Source: Perognathus longimembris pacificus (Eukaryota > Chordata > Mammalia > Rodentia > Heteromyidae). Taken from it: a stretch of DNA of 64,000 nt. How positions within the stretch are numbered: position 1 is the first letter of the stretch; every line of letters begins with the position of its first letter. This document shows, piece by piece, positions 40,466-51,487 of the stretch. The notes below the pieces were generated by a model. The model ran no database searches, was not told the DNA's origin, and worked only from the letters and a program-made list of their open reading frames with translations. The stretch covers positions 69,158,767-69,222,766 of the forward strand of contig NC_063161.1 of the NCBI RefSeq assembly GCF_023159225.1, in the 5' to 3' direction. A program made the position numbers and the translations under genes.

Positions 40466-40766
40466 TGTTTCCAATTGCTTAGGGGTCCTGGAAATTTGAA
40501 CTTGGAGCCTTGATTTCTAGGCAGGCACTCCACTACACGAGCCACCTCCTCAGCCCCTTCTTGCTTGGTTTCTTTCATGAGATGGGGTCTCATGCTTTCA
40601 CTTGGATCAGCCTCAGGACTCATAACCACACCAGCCTTGTTTTCAGAGACAGAATCTCATTAGTAGTAGTAGTATTTTCCAGGACTACCCTTGAACATCA
40701 ATTCTCCTACCTGCACTTTCTGAGTAGCTGGGATTACAGGCGTGCACCGCCGTGCTGAGCACAGCT
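40466..40766 (-). repeat. Old composite SINE: ID-like plus 7SL-like modules
   Basis: 'aggcaggcactccactacacgagccacctcctcagcc', then modules ending 'gctgggattacaggcgtgcacc'. It includes a short (AGT)n run at 40660. Confidence 0.65.
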
Positions 40767-40963
40767 TAACAGAGGAAGCTGCTCATGACTTCTGATCAAC
40801 AGCAGTTGACTTCATTTCCCCCACTGACCCCATGCCTGGGGAATTAAACACCAGTGAGAAATTTCTAGCAACATGTTGCCATTAAAAATTTCACTTTTTT
40901 TTTTTTTTTCCTGGAGCCCAGGGCAAAATCCAAGAGGCAACGGCCCACTTCATAACCAGGAAA

Positions 40964-41164
40964 CTTTTTTTTTCCCCAGTCCTGGGGCTTGAACCCAGCA
41001 CTTGAGCACTGTCCCTGGCTTCTTTTTACTCACAGCTAGCACTCTACCACTTGAGCCACAGCACCACTTCTGGCTTTTTCTGTATATGTGGTGCTGAGGA
41101 ATCCAACCCAGGGCTTCATATATAGGAGGCAAGCACTTTACCACTAGGCCACATCCCCAACCCA
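40964..41164 (-). repeat. Type A SINE
   Basis: T-run, then near-consensus body ending 'cactaggccacatccccaaccc'. Confidence 0.85.
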
Positions 41165-41481
41165 CCCACGAATCTTTGTTCAAGTGAAATACTATTATGG
41201 TTAGAATATTTTAAGAAGGAAAAAGAGCAATTTCTACATTACCCGGCCCTCATCGATCTTGGTGACACAGAGCACCCATTAACGGTCCCTTAATCAGCTA
41301 GGAACTTATCTCATGAGTTAAGCATTGCAAACGAATTTCCTTTTGCATAGAATATTCTAGAAGCTGCTTCATCTCATAATTGCATGGTGATTCTACTTAG
41401 TGATGAGTGACTTCTGCCCCTTTAGATCATGAGTGCCTAGGATTCATCTTTCATATCAAGACAGGAAATTGGTCATGGATA

Positions 41482-41482
<1 letters not shown>
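41165..41482. promoter_or_regulatory. Unique AT-rich block, possible regulatory element
   Basis: Repeat-free with cattaacggtcccttaatcagc, ttttgcatag (octamer-like) and cataattgcatgg. Evidence is motif content only. Confidence 0.3.

Positions 41483-41483
<1 letters not shown>

Positions 41484-41529
<46 letters not shown>
41484..41529. repeat. (CA)n microsatellite
   Basis: About 23 CA units. Confidence 0.95.
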
Positions 41530-41532
<3 letters not shown>

Positions 41533-41547
41533 CATTTTAAGAAAGGG

Positions 41548-41746
41548 AAGCCCTCCAGGCTTTGGTGCTCACACCTGTAATCCCAGCTACTCTGGAGGCT
41601 GATATCTAGGGATCATGGTTGGAAGCCAGGCCAGGCAGGAAAGTCCGTGAGACTCTTTTATATCAAGTGAACCACCATAGAGCCAGAACCAGAGGAGTGG
41701 TTCAAATGGTATTGTTGCCAGCCTTGAGTGAAGAAGTTCAGGGACA
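41548..41746 (+). repeat. Type B SINE, first of a tandem pair
   Basis: Starts 'ccaggctttggtgctcacacctg'. Its 3' end is cut at 'agggacaa', where a second type B element begins. Confidence 0.75.
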
Positions 41747-41776
41747 AGCTGGGTGCTGGCGGCTCACATGTTAATC
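41747..41776 (+). repeat. Type B SINE, start, interrupted
   Basis: 'gctgggtgctggcggctcacatgttaatctt', split by a type A element. It continues at 41977. Confidence 0.75.
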
Positions 41777-41976
41777 TTTTTTTGCCAGTCCTGGTGCTTG
41801 AACTCAGGGCCTGAGCACTGTCCCTGGCTTCTTTTTGCTCAAGGCTAGCACTCTGCCACTTGAGCCACAGAGCCTCTTCTGGCCGTTTTCTATATATGTG
41901 GTGCTGAGGAATCGAGCCCAGGGCTTCATGTATACGGGGTGAGCACTCTTGCCACTAGGCCATATTCCCAGCCCCT
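41777..41976 (-). repeat. Type A SINE nested in a type B SINE
   Basis: The host sequence ctcaca[t/c]gttaatctt is duplicated on both sides, a clear 16-base target duplication. Confidence 0.92.
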
Positions 41977-42190
41977 CACACGTTAATCTTATCTACTCAG
42001 GAGGCTGAGATCTGAGGATCGCAGTTCAAAGTCAGCACAGGCAGAAAAGTCCCAGTGACACTCTATTCTCCAATGAACCACCAGAAAACTGGAAGTGATG
42101 CTGTGGCCACTGTGGTAGAGCAACAGCCTTGAGCTGAAGAGCTCAGGGACAGAGCCCAGGCCCTGAGTTCAGTCCCAGTACTGCCTGGCA
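41977..42190 (+). repeat. Type B SINE, remainder
   Basis: Resumes at 'atctactcaggaggctgagatctgaggatcgc' and ends 'gagttcagtcccagtactgcc'. Confidence 0.8.
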
Positions 42191-42514
42191 GAGAATCCCG
42201 TGAGGATGGGAGCCACCATACCTCTGGGCACAGGTTCAAGGCTTTATAAGTCAAGACATGATGGGGGGGGGGGAGGTGCTCTGGTTGGATGCAAATGGCC
42301 AAAATTTAAAACAAAAACCAGCCACAGTGAACCTTTGCGGCATCTTTCCCTGCTCAGGGCGACGCCTGACTGCTTGCAAGCCAAAGATCATCCTGGTCGG
42401 AGACAATCCCAGCCGGGAACACTGGGCCAGGCCTCTGGTTATTTCAAAGTTGATCTTCCCAGCTCTGCTGCACGGCACACCCCACTCACAAGGCTCTGCC
42501 GTGGGGATCCACAT
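42190..42514. other. Unique sequence
   Basis: A G-run at 42260-42270. No gene recognised. Confidence 0.35.
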
Positions 42515-42722
42515 AGGAGGCCTTGAACTCACAGCCTGGCTGCTGCCCCTGAGCTTTTGCGCTCAAGGCTGGCGCTCTACCATTTGAGCCACAGCTCCAC
42601 TCCCAGGTTTCTGGTGGCTCCTTGGAGATAAGAGTCTCATGGACTTTCCTTTGAACCTTAGTCCTCCTATCAGCCTCCCATGTAGCTGGGATTACAGGGT
42701 GAGCCATCAGAGCCCAGCCTGG
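42515..42722 (-). repeat. Type B SINE
   Basis: 'aggccttgaactcacagcctggctgctgcccctgag..gctgggattacagggtgagccatc'. Confidence 0.8.
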
Positions 42723-42724
42723 CA

Positions 42725-43115
42725 ACCTTTTTTTAATATACAATTTTTAAAGCTTTCTTTTGTGTCTTTGAACACATTTCCACCCCATTCTCCCACGGAA
42801 TGGTCTTTGAATGTGATATATTTTTATGCCTGAAAGTATTTTAATAATCTCCCTGTCATAATTCTCTCTACAAGAAGTATATAAGTTAAAATTACATTTT
42901 TTTAATTACCTATGACTATAAAACTATAGATTAAATTTTTCTTCTGGCTTGAGCTCACAGAGCAATTACAACCACCCAATTTATCAACACTAACTCGTTA
43001 CACAATTTTTTTGGTAAATAATTATTACGAAGAAAAATAAAATTTTGCCAGAATTGTATCTCTCTGTGAGATAGATGACATAGTTTGCTTAATTTATGAA
43101 CCCTTGGCAAAGCTA
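42725..43115. other. AT-rich unique sequence
   Basis: Repeat-free AT-rich DNA with taattacctatgac, gcaattacaacc, aataattattacg and cttaatttatg. Possible regulatory element; no gene. Confidence 0.3.
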
Positions 43116-43117
43116 CC

Positions 43118-43143
43118 CGTGTGTGTGTGTGTGTGTGTGTGTC
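43118..43143. repeat. (TG)n microsatellite
   Basis: About 12 TG units at a SINE tail. Confidence 0.9.
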
Positions 43144-43367
43144 TCCTTGGGCTTGAACTCAGTGCTTGGGTGCTGTCTCTGAGTTTTTCTGTTCAAGGTG
43201 AGCACTCTACTGCTTTGAGCCACAACTCCACTTCCGGTTTTCTGGTGGTTCATTGGAGATAAGAGTCTGAAGGAATTTTTCCTGCCCAGGCTGGCTTTGA
43301 ACCATGATCCTCAGATCTCAGCCTCCTGAGTAGCTAGGATTACAGGCGTGAGCCACCTGGCTTTGCT
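43144..43367 (-). repeat. Type B SINE
   Basis: 'tccttgggcttgaactcagtgcttggg' to 'gctaggattacaggcgtgagccacc'. Confidence 0.85.
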
Positions 43368-43424
43368 CTCTGCCATTTGAGCCAAGTCCCCCAGCTTGTT
43401 TTTGCTTTATTTTCCAAGTATAAG
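43368..43424 (-). repeat. Old SINE start, split by a simple repeat
   Basis: 'ctctgccatttgagccaagtccccc' is an ID-like scrap. The 7SL-like parts resume after 43530. Confidence 0.5.
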
Positions 43425-43530
43425 CTTGCTCTCTCGCTCTCTCGCTCTCTCTCTCTCTCTCCCTCCCTCCTTCTCTCCCTCTCTCCCTGCCTCCCTGCCT
43501 CCCTGCCTCCCTCCCTCCTTCCCTCCATTT
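43425..43530. repeat. (CT)n / (CCTG)n / (CCTC)n tract
   Basis: About 100 pyrimidine-rich bases with several unit types. Confidence 0.9.
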
Positions 43531-43746
43531 TTTGCTTGGGCCTTCCTGGACTGTAATCCTCCAACCGATGCCTCCCACTTGTGGGGGTCACAGGTGGACA
43601 CCACCAGGCCCAGTTTATTCATTGCAATGGGGGGTGGAGGTGTCTCTCACTAACTTTTTGCCTGGGCTGGCCTCAAATTGTGATCCTCCCCATTTCTGCC
43701 TCTCAGGCAGCTGGGATTTTTAAGTGTCAACCACCACACTCAGCCC
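43531..43746 (-). repeat. Two 7SL-like modules, old
   Basis: 'gcttgggccttcctggactgtaatcctcc..gtcacaggtggacacc' and 'gcctgggctggcctcaaattgtgatcc'. Confidence 0.65.
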
Positions 43747-43769
43747 ATCAGCCTTGCTTTTTCTTTCTT

Positions 43770-43970
43770 TCTTTTTTTTTGCCAGTCCTGGTGCTTGGAC
43801 TCAGGGCCTGAGCACTGTCCCTGGCTTCTTTTTGCTCAAGGCTAGCACTCTACCACTTGAGCCACAGCGCCACTTCTGGCCTTTTCTATATATGTGGTGC
43901 TGGGGAATCGAACCCAGGGCTTCATGTATACAATGCAAGCACTCTACCACTAGGCCATATTCCCAGCCCA
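43770..43970 (-). repeat. Type A SINE
   Basis: Near-consensus, inserted beside a (TTTC) run. Flanks 'ccttgctttttct' and 'ccttgctttttct' are an exact target duplication. Confidence 0.92.
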
Positions 43971-43979
43971 CCTTGCTTT

Positions 43980-44467
43980 TTCTTGACTAGCTCAGTCTGG
44001 CTCCACACTCCAAATTCTGCTGTCTTCTCTAGTTGTGCACTACCACATGCGAGTGTATTTATCCTCCCTCCCTCCCTCCCTCCCTCCTTTCCTCCTCCCC
44101 TCTCCCTTCTGACCTCTCCTTTCTCCCATTTCTGCATCAGCCTCCCCTCCACCCACTGAGCTCTCTTGACTACTTCTACCTTGGTGGGGAGACGCTGTGC
44201 GCCCCGAAGGGCCTCACTCACAGAACAGCTCACAAAAGTGTTTTTATTGTCATCATCGTCTGCGGCAGATGCTTCCCCAGCGAGACTCCACGTGTGAGTT
44301 GTGACACACTCAGCTCCGCAAATTCACTTTATTACACCATAAATGTAGGCCACAAATCACAGCTAAATTAGCTGGAGATGGAGGCCATTGGAGGCGCAGC
44401 CTGCGCCCTCCACTCTCCAGGAGGAGAACCCTTGCTTTCCTGCTAGGCTTTAAAAGGCTCCCAGCAT
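43980..44467. other. Unique sequence with CCTC run
   Basis: A (CCTC)n run at 44065-44095. The rest is unrecognised. 'caaattcactttattacaccataaatg' near 44320 is AT-rich. Confidence 0.35.
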
Positions 44468-44690
44468 GGGGCTGGGGATATAGCCTAGTGGCAAGAGTGC
44501 CTGCCTCGGTATACCCGAGGCCCTAGGTTCGATTCCCCAGCACCACATATACAGAAAACGGCCAGAAGCGGCGCTGTGGCTCAAGTGGCAGAGTGCTAGC
44601 CTTGAGCAAAAAGAAGCCAGGGACAGTGCTCAGGCCCTGAGTCCAAGGCCCAGGACTGGCCAAAAAAAAAAATAAATAAAATAAAAAAAA
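44468..44690 (+). repeat. Type A SINE
   Basis: Very close to consensus with a long A-rich tail (aaaaaaaaaataaataaaat). The flanking 'aaaaggctcccagca' occurs on both sides, a 15-base target duplication. Probably the youngest insertion type here. Confidence 0.93.
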
Positions 44691-44767
44691 AATAAAAGGC
44701 TCCCAGCAGCCGTCCTGCATGCAAGGGGACCCAGCAGAGCCCAGGGGCCCCGGGCCAGCCTCCTTGC

Positions 44768-44846
44768 TCTCCTTCCTTCCTTCCTTCCTTCCTTCCTTCC
44801 TTCCTTCCTTCCTTCCTTCCTTCCTTCCTTCCTTCCTTCCTTCCTT
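44768..44846. repeat. (CCTT)n microsatellite
   Basis: About 19 uninterrupted CCTT units. Highly mutable. Confidence 0.95.
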
Positions 44847-44881
44847 TCCTTCTCTCTCTCCCTGCCTCCCTCCCCACCCCC

Positions 44882-45087
44882 TTCTCTGCATTGGGATTTG
44901 AAGTCAGAGCCTCAGGCTTGCTCAGTGGGTGCTCTTTACCCCTTGAGCCATCCCTCGGCCCTTATTACCTTAGTTACTTTTCAGACCAAATCTTGCACTC
45001 TTGCCAGAGCTGACCTCAAACCTTGATCCTCCTACTTCAGCCTCCCAAGTAGCTGGGGTTACAGGCCCATGCCCCCATCCCCTTCCT
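44882..45087 (-). repeat. Old SINE: ID-like plus 7SL-like
   Basis: 'gggatttgaagtcagagcctcaggcttgctcagtgggtgctc..gtagctggggttacagg'. Confidence 0.65.
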
Positions 45088-45596
45088 AGCCTCCCCTAAA
45101 TAACCCTTGTCTTTGAGTCATGGCCCTCTGGCAACTTGAGGCTTTGAGCCCTTCCCAAAAACTCTCCCAGAATCCCTTCCTCTCTGAGATGTGCAGTGGG
45201 GGTCCAGGTCATCAGTGATTTCCTGGCAGAGACCCCTCAGAGGCCTCTGTGGTGACCCAGTCGTGGGGTACATTCCAGGCTCCTACAGTGCAAAGCCAAG
45301 AGCCTGACACCCACTCACCACCCAGGAGGCTGTAAGGCACGGTCCTCACCTTCACAGCCCAGAAAGTCGAGCCCTTCCAGCACTCAGGTGAACAGTTTGT
45401 CCACCGACTGCTCTGCAGGCGGTGGCCACTTGCATGTCCAACTGACTGTGGGATTTAGAGCGTGGCATGCAAGTCCAACATGTGAAGCTGTGTCCTGGAC
45501 ATGACCCCGGTGCCCATTCACCTGACCACGGCAGACATCACCAATCAACTGCTGCGCTCTCCTGCCATATCTGGACCAGGGCTCAGAACTCCAGTT
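45088..45596. other. Unique sequence
   Basis: No gene recognised. Confidence 0.35.
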
Positions 45597-45656
45597 TCAT
45601 CCCTTCTAGCCCAGGCCCTGAGTTTAAGACTCAGTACCAGCACAAAATAAACAAAT
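45597..45656 (+). repeat. SINE tRNA-like 3' end
   Basis: 'gcccaggccctgagtttaagactcagtaccagcac' plus an aaataaacaaat tail. A type A SINE has inserted next to it. Confidence 0.55.
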
Positions 45657-45669
45657 ATTTTTTGTTTTG

Positions 45670-45863
45670 TCTTATTTTTTGCCAGTCCTGGGGCTTGGAC
45701 TCAGGGCCTGAGCACTGTCCCTGGCTTCTTTTAGTTCAAGGCTAGCACTCTGCCACTTGAGCCACAGCACCACTTCTGGCTCTTTTCTATATATGTGGTG
45801 CTGAGGAATTGAACTCATGTATACGAGGCAAGCATTCTTGCTACTAGGCCATATTCCCACAAA
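45670..45863 (-). repeat. Type A SINE
   Basis: Small deletion in the left monomer ('gaattgaactcatgtatacgagg'). Confidence 0.85.
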
Positions 45864-46027
45864 AATTTTTTTTTTTTTAATGAAACTCGAACCTACTGCC
45901 TTGTCCCTCTCTTTGCTTTTACTTCCCCCGGAGCTGGGCCTGGGCTTTGCTGTGGTTCCACACATGTTGATCTTTAATGCATTCATCCTTCCTGTGCTGA
46001 GGAAGAGTGGGGGAGAATTTTTCATAC

Positions 46028-46115
46028 ATGCCCGGGCTGAGGCTTGAACCCAGGGCCTGGGGTGTGTTAGGCAAGTGTTCTACCAATGCTCACGTGGAGC
46101 CAGCACCATGTTTTA
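46028..46115 (-). repeat. ID-like monomer
   Basis: 'gaggcttgaacccagggcctggggtgtgttaggcaagtgttctacc'. Confidence 0.6.
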
Positions 46116-47320
46116 AGGAGCACCCTCCACCCCCAGGTAGTATTTCCTTGCCCGGGACCCCAGGCTCTCCATCCCTGCCAAGTCTTCAGATGATGACTCT
46201 GTCTCGTTTGTTGACTGAACCTCCTGAGCGACCCCCAGCTCATGAGCTGCATGGCGAGGCCGCACCCCAAGTCCTGGCTCACAGTGGCAGTAGGAATTGA
46301 GACATACTTCAAGTTTGAAGTGGCTGAGCACAGGGGTACAGCGGCTTCCCCCCTCCCCCATTACTGGGAACAGACTCCATAACCCCCAAGATGCAGGCCT
46401 GAGACACAGTGGACATTCACTTAAGAGACATTTTATAGTTATTCCTCAGCATTTCTGAATCGCCAGCTTCACTCCTGTGGAGCCTGGGGTCTGTGATGAA
46501 GGAAATGAGGCCTCCTGGAACCCCAGGACCAGTGTGATGACTGATGTGGCGAGGTGAGGGACTGGCCGGCAGCATAGGACAAATGGACAAGGGGACAAGG
46601 GGACTCTTCATGGCCCTCAGATGTGTTAGGCAAATGTTAGTGTGTTAGGCAGGCAAGAGGCTGTGACATCCCACAGATGTCCCTGCCACCTCAAAATGAT
46701 GAATTGCTTATTTCTAGAAGGTTCCACAAACTATTTTGGACCCTGGTTGGACACAGAAAGCAAAACCACCAATAGGAAGGAGTGGATTGGTACTTTGCCA
46801 TGGAGCCCAGGTACAGGGCTCAGCACTTGAGCACATTCCTGAGGGGACCCGCAGCCCCTTTGTGGAGAAGAATTTGGCCCAACACGATGTGGGTGGAGAA
46901 GCAGGAGGAGTATTTCTTTTTTCTTTTTCTGACATGACTCAGAGTCAGGCAGCGGTGGCTCACGATCGGATTTATTTGGCTCATGTTCTCCTATAAGCGC
47001 ATCCTCCGGCCATATTTATTCATCAAAATCAGGATGCCTGGGGATTCGCACGCCCCGAGAACTAATCACAAAAGAAAAGAAACCAACCACACAAACACAA
47101 TCATACAGCTCAAATAAAGAGAGGAGAAGGAATAAGAGGGAGGAAAAACAAACATTTGGGCTTTTCATCACCTTCTTCCTTTCTTATTAAAAACACTTGT
47201 CCATCATGATTATGAATCACGAACTCTAATGAGACACAGGCACCACTGTCTTTGTGACTTTGACGTGAGATCTTTATTGTTGTTGTTGTTTGTTTGTTTG
47301 GTCTGAATCTCAAGTACAGG
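46116..47320. other. Unique sequence, 1.2 kb without recognised repeats
   Basis: No exon found. 46950-47060 (ggatttatttggctcatg..ccatatttattcatcaaaatcagg) is AT-rich and enhancer-like. Such a long repeat-free stretch is notable in this window. Confidence 0.35.
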
Positions 47321-47674
47321 TTTTTACTGCCTTCCTCTTGACTGGATTTAAAATATTTGATTTAAGCTGCCAGAATGCAAAATAACTCCATGCGCCCTCA
47401 GACAGAGACACCAAGGAGGGTTTTATTATTTTAAAAAAAGAAGAGTAGTGAATAAGAAATGAGGAGGATAATATAGGAAATGGTGTCTCTATTTTGAAAA
47501 AGAAGTGTCTTAAAGAGGTGGAAGAAGAGAGGAAAAGAGAACCAGATGGGGTAATAGCTGAGAATTTAGTTGCGTCACTGGAAAGTCCAGAGAGCTGCCG
47601 TCCACTCTGGACCTCGAGGCTTACTATTCTCTCTTCTCTTCTTTCCTCTTCTTCCCCCTCTCTCTTCCTCGCTC

Positions 47675-47823
47675 CAATACTGGGACTTGAACTCAAGGTC
47701 TGTGTTCTTTTAGCTTCTCTGGCTAATGTTCTACCACTGGAGTCATGCCTCTAGCCCAGCTTTTTGCTGGTTATTTGCAGATGGAGTCTCATGAATTTTC
47801 CTACCCAGATGGGCTCTGAACTT
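47675..47823 (-). repeat. Type B SINE, partial
   Basis: 'atactgggacttgaactcaaggtctgtgttc..gatggagtctcatgaattttcctacccagatgggctctgaa', truncated in the 7SL half. Confidence 0.7.
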
Positions 47824-48236
47824 CAAGGAGTGAAGGTGGACAGGAAAATCCACACATGTTCGTGGAGTGAGCTGGGCCAAGTTTGGGGTGATGAAACGTT
47901 GCCCGCAGGGCGTTGGCTGCAGTGTCCTCCCCAGCTCTTCGGTGAGGGTGAGGCGAGTGCCTCTCCTGCAGCAGGCAGCCATTGCTCTCTTCAGTGGGGG
48001 GTCAGGGCCCTGGGAGGAAGCTGTGGCTGCATCCTGGCTGCCGTGGCTGCAGCAGCTGGCATTGTCCTGCCCTGGCCCCATCAGCTTCCTTGAGAAAATC
48101 AAGCTGGAGGAGATTTATGGGGTCCCAGCTCAGGGGTTCCAGGCATTCATCCCCAGCTCTGCGGTTGTGAAGCTGCCGTGGGGAGCAGAGCATCATGGTG
48201 GGGCCCAGCTCAGAAATCCCCACTTCACAGCAGCCA
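47824..48236. other. Unique GC-rich sequence
   Basis: Open on the + strand for a 216-codon frame (47867-48517), but no domain or homologue is recognised and the frame runs into a simple repeat. Treated as non-coding. Confidence 0.35.
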
Positions 48237-48237
48237 G

Positions 48238-48300
48238 GAGACAGAGACAGAGACAGAGACAGACAGACAGACAGACAGAGACAGGGTCAGAGACAGAGGA
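48238..48300. repeat. (AGAGAC)n / (AGAC)n tract
   Basis: Imperfect gacaga repeats on the + strand. Confidence 0.9.
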
Positions 48301-48583
48301 CAAAGAGGCCAGGCCAGGTCAGACCCCCGAAACCTTCCTCCCCCTTCAACAAGGCCTCCCCTCAGTCTCAGTCATGTCTCTGTGGTCCTCCCAGCTTGGG
48401 AGCAGTCCATGGCATCCCTGTGGATGCAGGCAGAGGTCTGGCATGGTGTCCTCCCAAGGCGGCTGCGCGAGCAGGGGAAGACAGTATACCCTTGTCAGTG
48501 TCCTGCTCTATTGTTAGTAATTATTGTTCATCTCTGTCTAATTATAAATTAGCATGGACAGTTATTCATAGAAACTTCCTTAT

Positions 48584-48662
48584 GCAAGGAAGGAGGGAAG
48601 GAAGGAAGGAAGGGAGGGAGGGAGGGAGGGAGGGATGAAGGAGGGAGGGAGGGAGGGAGGGA
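48584..48662. repeat. (GGAA)n(GGGA)n purine tract
   Basis: About 78 purine bases broken by one atga. Confidence 0.9.
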
Positions 48663-49050
48663 GTCGTTTTATGAACCTGGGATGACGGGGTTGAGCTGTG
48701 ACTGGGAGTGGCCCCGGCTGGTGGGGGACACAGATGTAGTGGAGGATGAATGGCCAGCCCCCCCAGGGGCGGCCTGGTTCCTACAGTGAGTGTGCAGCCT
48801 CAGCGCGCATTCTGAATTCTGCCCGATGTCACTGGTGCTCAAGGTCCTGCATATTACCGGAGACCCCCATGATTTCTCTTTGGCTCACAGTGCAGAGCCA
48901 CTGATACGCTCAGGGCCACGGGGAGGATGCAGCTCAGGGCTGCCCCAGCCTTCTCAGCCACCGCCATGGTGAGGGGAGAGTCTGGAGAGCTGCATCTTTC
49001 CAGTGCTTTCACCTGGAAGTGATGCCCACCACTACCATACCACTACCATC
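48663..49050. other. Unique sequence
   Basis: No gene recognised. Confidence 0.35.
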
Positions 49051-49107
49051 TATCCATCTGTCCACCCATCCATCCATCCACCCATCCATCCATCTATCTA
49101 TCATCTA
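49048..49107. repeat. (CATC)n microsatellite, imperfect
   Basis: Ccat/ctat tetranucleotides, about 14 units. Confidence 0.85.
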
Positions 49108-49136
49108 TATATGCTAATTACCTGCATGCCTTTTCC

Positions 49137-49402
49137 CCCTCTTTTTATAGCATTGAGGTTTAAAACCAAGCAGGTACTCTACCACTTGAGCCATACCTGT
49201 AGCCCTTGCTTTATTTATTTATGCCTGGACAATTCTAGACTGAGATCCTCATATTTTCACTTCCCAGACAGGTGTAAATCACCAATCCTTGACTATTGTT
49301 TCTGTCTCACTCACATTCTCTGGCCAGGCCTTGAGCCACAATCCTCCCAATCTCCACTTCCCAAGTTGCCGGGATTACAGACATAAGCCACTGTGCCCAC
49401 AA
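49137..49402 (-). repeat. Old composite SINE
   Basis: 'gcaggtactctaccacttgagccatacctgtagcc' then 7SL-like 'gccgggattacagacataagcc'. Confidence 0.65.
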
Positions 49403-49981
49403 GTCATCTTTTTTCCTAGCTATCAAACAAAACAAACTAAAATAAATGAATAAGTAAAAGGCAACATATTTCATCAAGGAATTTTTTTCCCAGTGCAGTG
49501 GAGTAGATCAAAGTTAGAGATGGATTTGGATCTTCCTGCTCTTTCTGCTTTCCTCCAGAAGGACTCTGGTTTTATCACTATTATTATTAATTATTTTGTC
49601 TGATTTTTGTCTCCTCCATCCTACAGACTGCATACTTGCAGGCAGAGAACATGATAGATACACCCAGAGTTTAGCTACACATTCTATGCTTTGTTTTTTT
49701 TTAATCCACACTGATATTGATTACAAGGTTATTTCTTTATTAAACCAATTTTCTAATTTCACGTCCATGCTGGAACTTAGAGGGCCAAATGTGCCCAGTG
49801 GCAGCATCTTCTTTGCTGAGTCTCAAAGCAGTGTTTCTAATAGCTCTTGGGTTGATTGAATAACATTTGTAATACATTCTGCAGTTGATGACTGGTGCCT
49901 AATTGGACACACATTTATAGTGCCAGGCAGTGTTGTCATTTCAGCATGGTGAAATTAGCCCATCAAATGCTGTACACACCA
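49403..49981. other. AT-rich unique sequence
   Basis: No gene. 49690-49920 (gatattgattacaagg, gcctaattggacac) is repeat-free and may be regulatory. Confidence 0.3.
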
Positions 49982-50212
49982 GCCAGGCACCAGTGGCTCA
50001 CGCCTGTCATCCCAGCCACCCAGGAGGCTGAGATCTGAGGACCCAGGCTCAAAGCCAGCTGGATCAAGAAAGTCCATGAGACTTCTCCAGTTAACCACTA
50101 GAAAATGGAATGGGAGCTGTGGCTCAAAGTGGTAGGGCCTTGCCTTGAGCAAAAGAGCTCAATAGCAGCTCCCAGGCCCTGAGTTCAAGACACACAACTG
50201 ACAAATAATAAT
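49982..50212 (+). repeat. Type B SINE
   Basis: 'agccaggcaccagtggctcacgcctgtcatcccagc' to 'gagttcaagacacacaactgac', with an (AAT)n tail. Confidence 0.85.
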
Positions 50213-50240
50213 AATAATAATAAAATAAAAAAAATAAACA
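50203..50240. repeat. (AAT)n microsatellite
   Basis: Grown from the SINE A-tail. Confidence 0.9.
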
Positions 50241-50689
50241 ACTATACACACTGCATTCTCTTACCAAGCCAACTGCAGCCTTGGGTTTTATTGTTCATTT
50301 TCCTTCCATAATCAAATGGGATCTAAGGACACGGTGGAGCCCAGCTGGGCCTCACTCATGTCTACAGGAGCTCCTGCTCCTGTTCCCTAGCCCTCTGTAT
50401 GGAGGAACTGAATTGCTCTTGGTCTAACAGGCTTTCTTTTTTGTCTGAAAACCCGAGGAAAGCAAAGCACTAATAATGAGTTGTCTGGAGAATTCTCCAC
50501 TTGGTAGAGAGCACTGATTACTTAGGGGGAGGAGGGCGCTCCACTCTTCTACCAAAGCCAGCTCCTTTTCTGCGCTGTGACCCCTGGTGGTCATGAGCTG
50601 TAACTGCATGCAGCCTGACGCTGGTGACTCTGAAAGAAATTAAGATAAAGCTTCAAAGAAACAAAACAAAACAAAAAATAATAACTATT
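50241..50689. other. Unique sequence
   Basis: No gene recognised. Confidence 0.35.
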
Positions 50690-50946
50690 CAGCTGGGTGC
50701 AGGTGTCTCACACCTGTCTTCCATCCTAGCTACTTGGGAGGCCGAGACTAGAGTACGGAGGTTTGAAACCAGCTCAAGCTATCAAAACAGAGAGACCCTT
50801 ATCTTCAATTAACCAGCAAAAAAGTTAAAAGTGAAGGAGTGGTTCAAATGGTAGAGTGCCAATCTGGAAGAACAACAAAAAGAAAAAGCTCAGGGACAGT
50901 GCATGGGCCCTGAGTTCAAGCCTCAGGATCTGCAAGAAAAGATAAG
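50690..50946 (+). repeat. Type B SINE
   Basis: 'agctgggtgcaggtgtctcacacctg' to 'gagttcaagcctcaggatctgc'. Contains a small insertion 'aagaacaacaaaaag' in the tRNA-like module. Confidence 0.8.
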
Positions 50947-51480
50947 TGGAAAAATGGAAAAATAACATTCACACGCTGGCCTAGAATGTGCAAGGGCTCT
51001 GGGCTCTATGCTTAGCACAACAGATTTAGTAAGACACCCCCCCCCAAGGGCAAGAACAAGGTCAGCAGCTTCCCCTCTCCTCTCCCCGCCCCCATGTCAC
51101 CCCACATCCACCCGGTTTCCTGACCCACCATGGACTCGGCCCATAATTAAGGGAAGGAAACTCCATGTTTGTTTCCCACCAGGCATGCCTCATGCTTTGA
51201 AAGGCAGGCTTCCTGGCTCCTTTTCAAGGTGATGGGTCCCCAGATCTGGCTGGGACTAAAAATGTCTGCCACATGACTGGTCCTCGAGTCTAACAGGATG
51301 AAACTGCCCGAGGTTCAGAATGGACACAAGCTGTTAGAGGATAAAAAACAAACAGGCAGCCAGTGGCTGGCAGCACCAGGTCAAGGGGAGATGTGGGCTG
51401 GAGGGGAGAGCCAGCCTACCAGATATTCTGCATCTGGATGTTGGGGAGTGTAATATGGAGGTCAGATCTGGCTAGTGCCA
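50947..51480. other. Unique sequence
   Basis: No gene recognised. Confidence 0.35.
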
Positions 51481-51487
51481 TCATTGC

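Noticed and set aside
47867..48517. 216-codon + strand frame
   Set aside because: No domain or splice context, and it ends in a simple repeat. A processed pseudogene was considered, but no parent protein was recognised.
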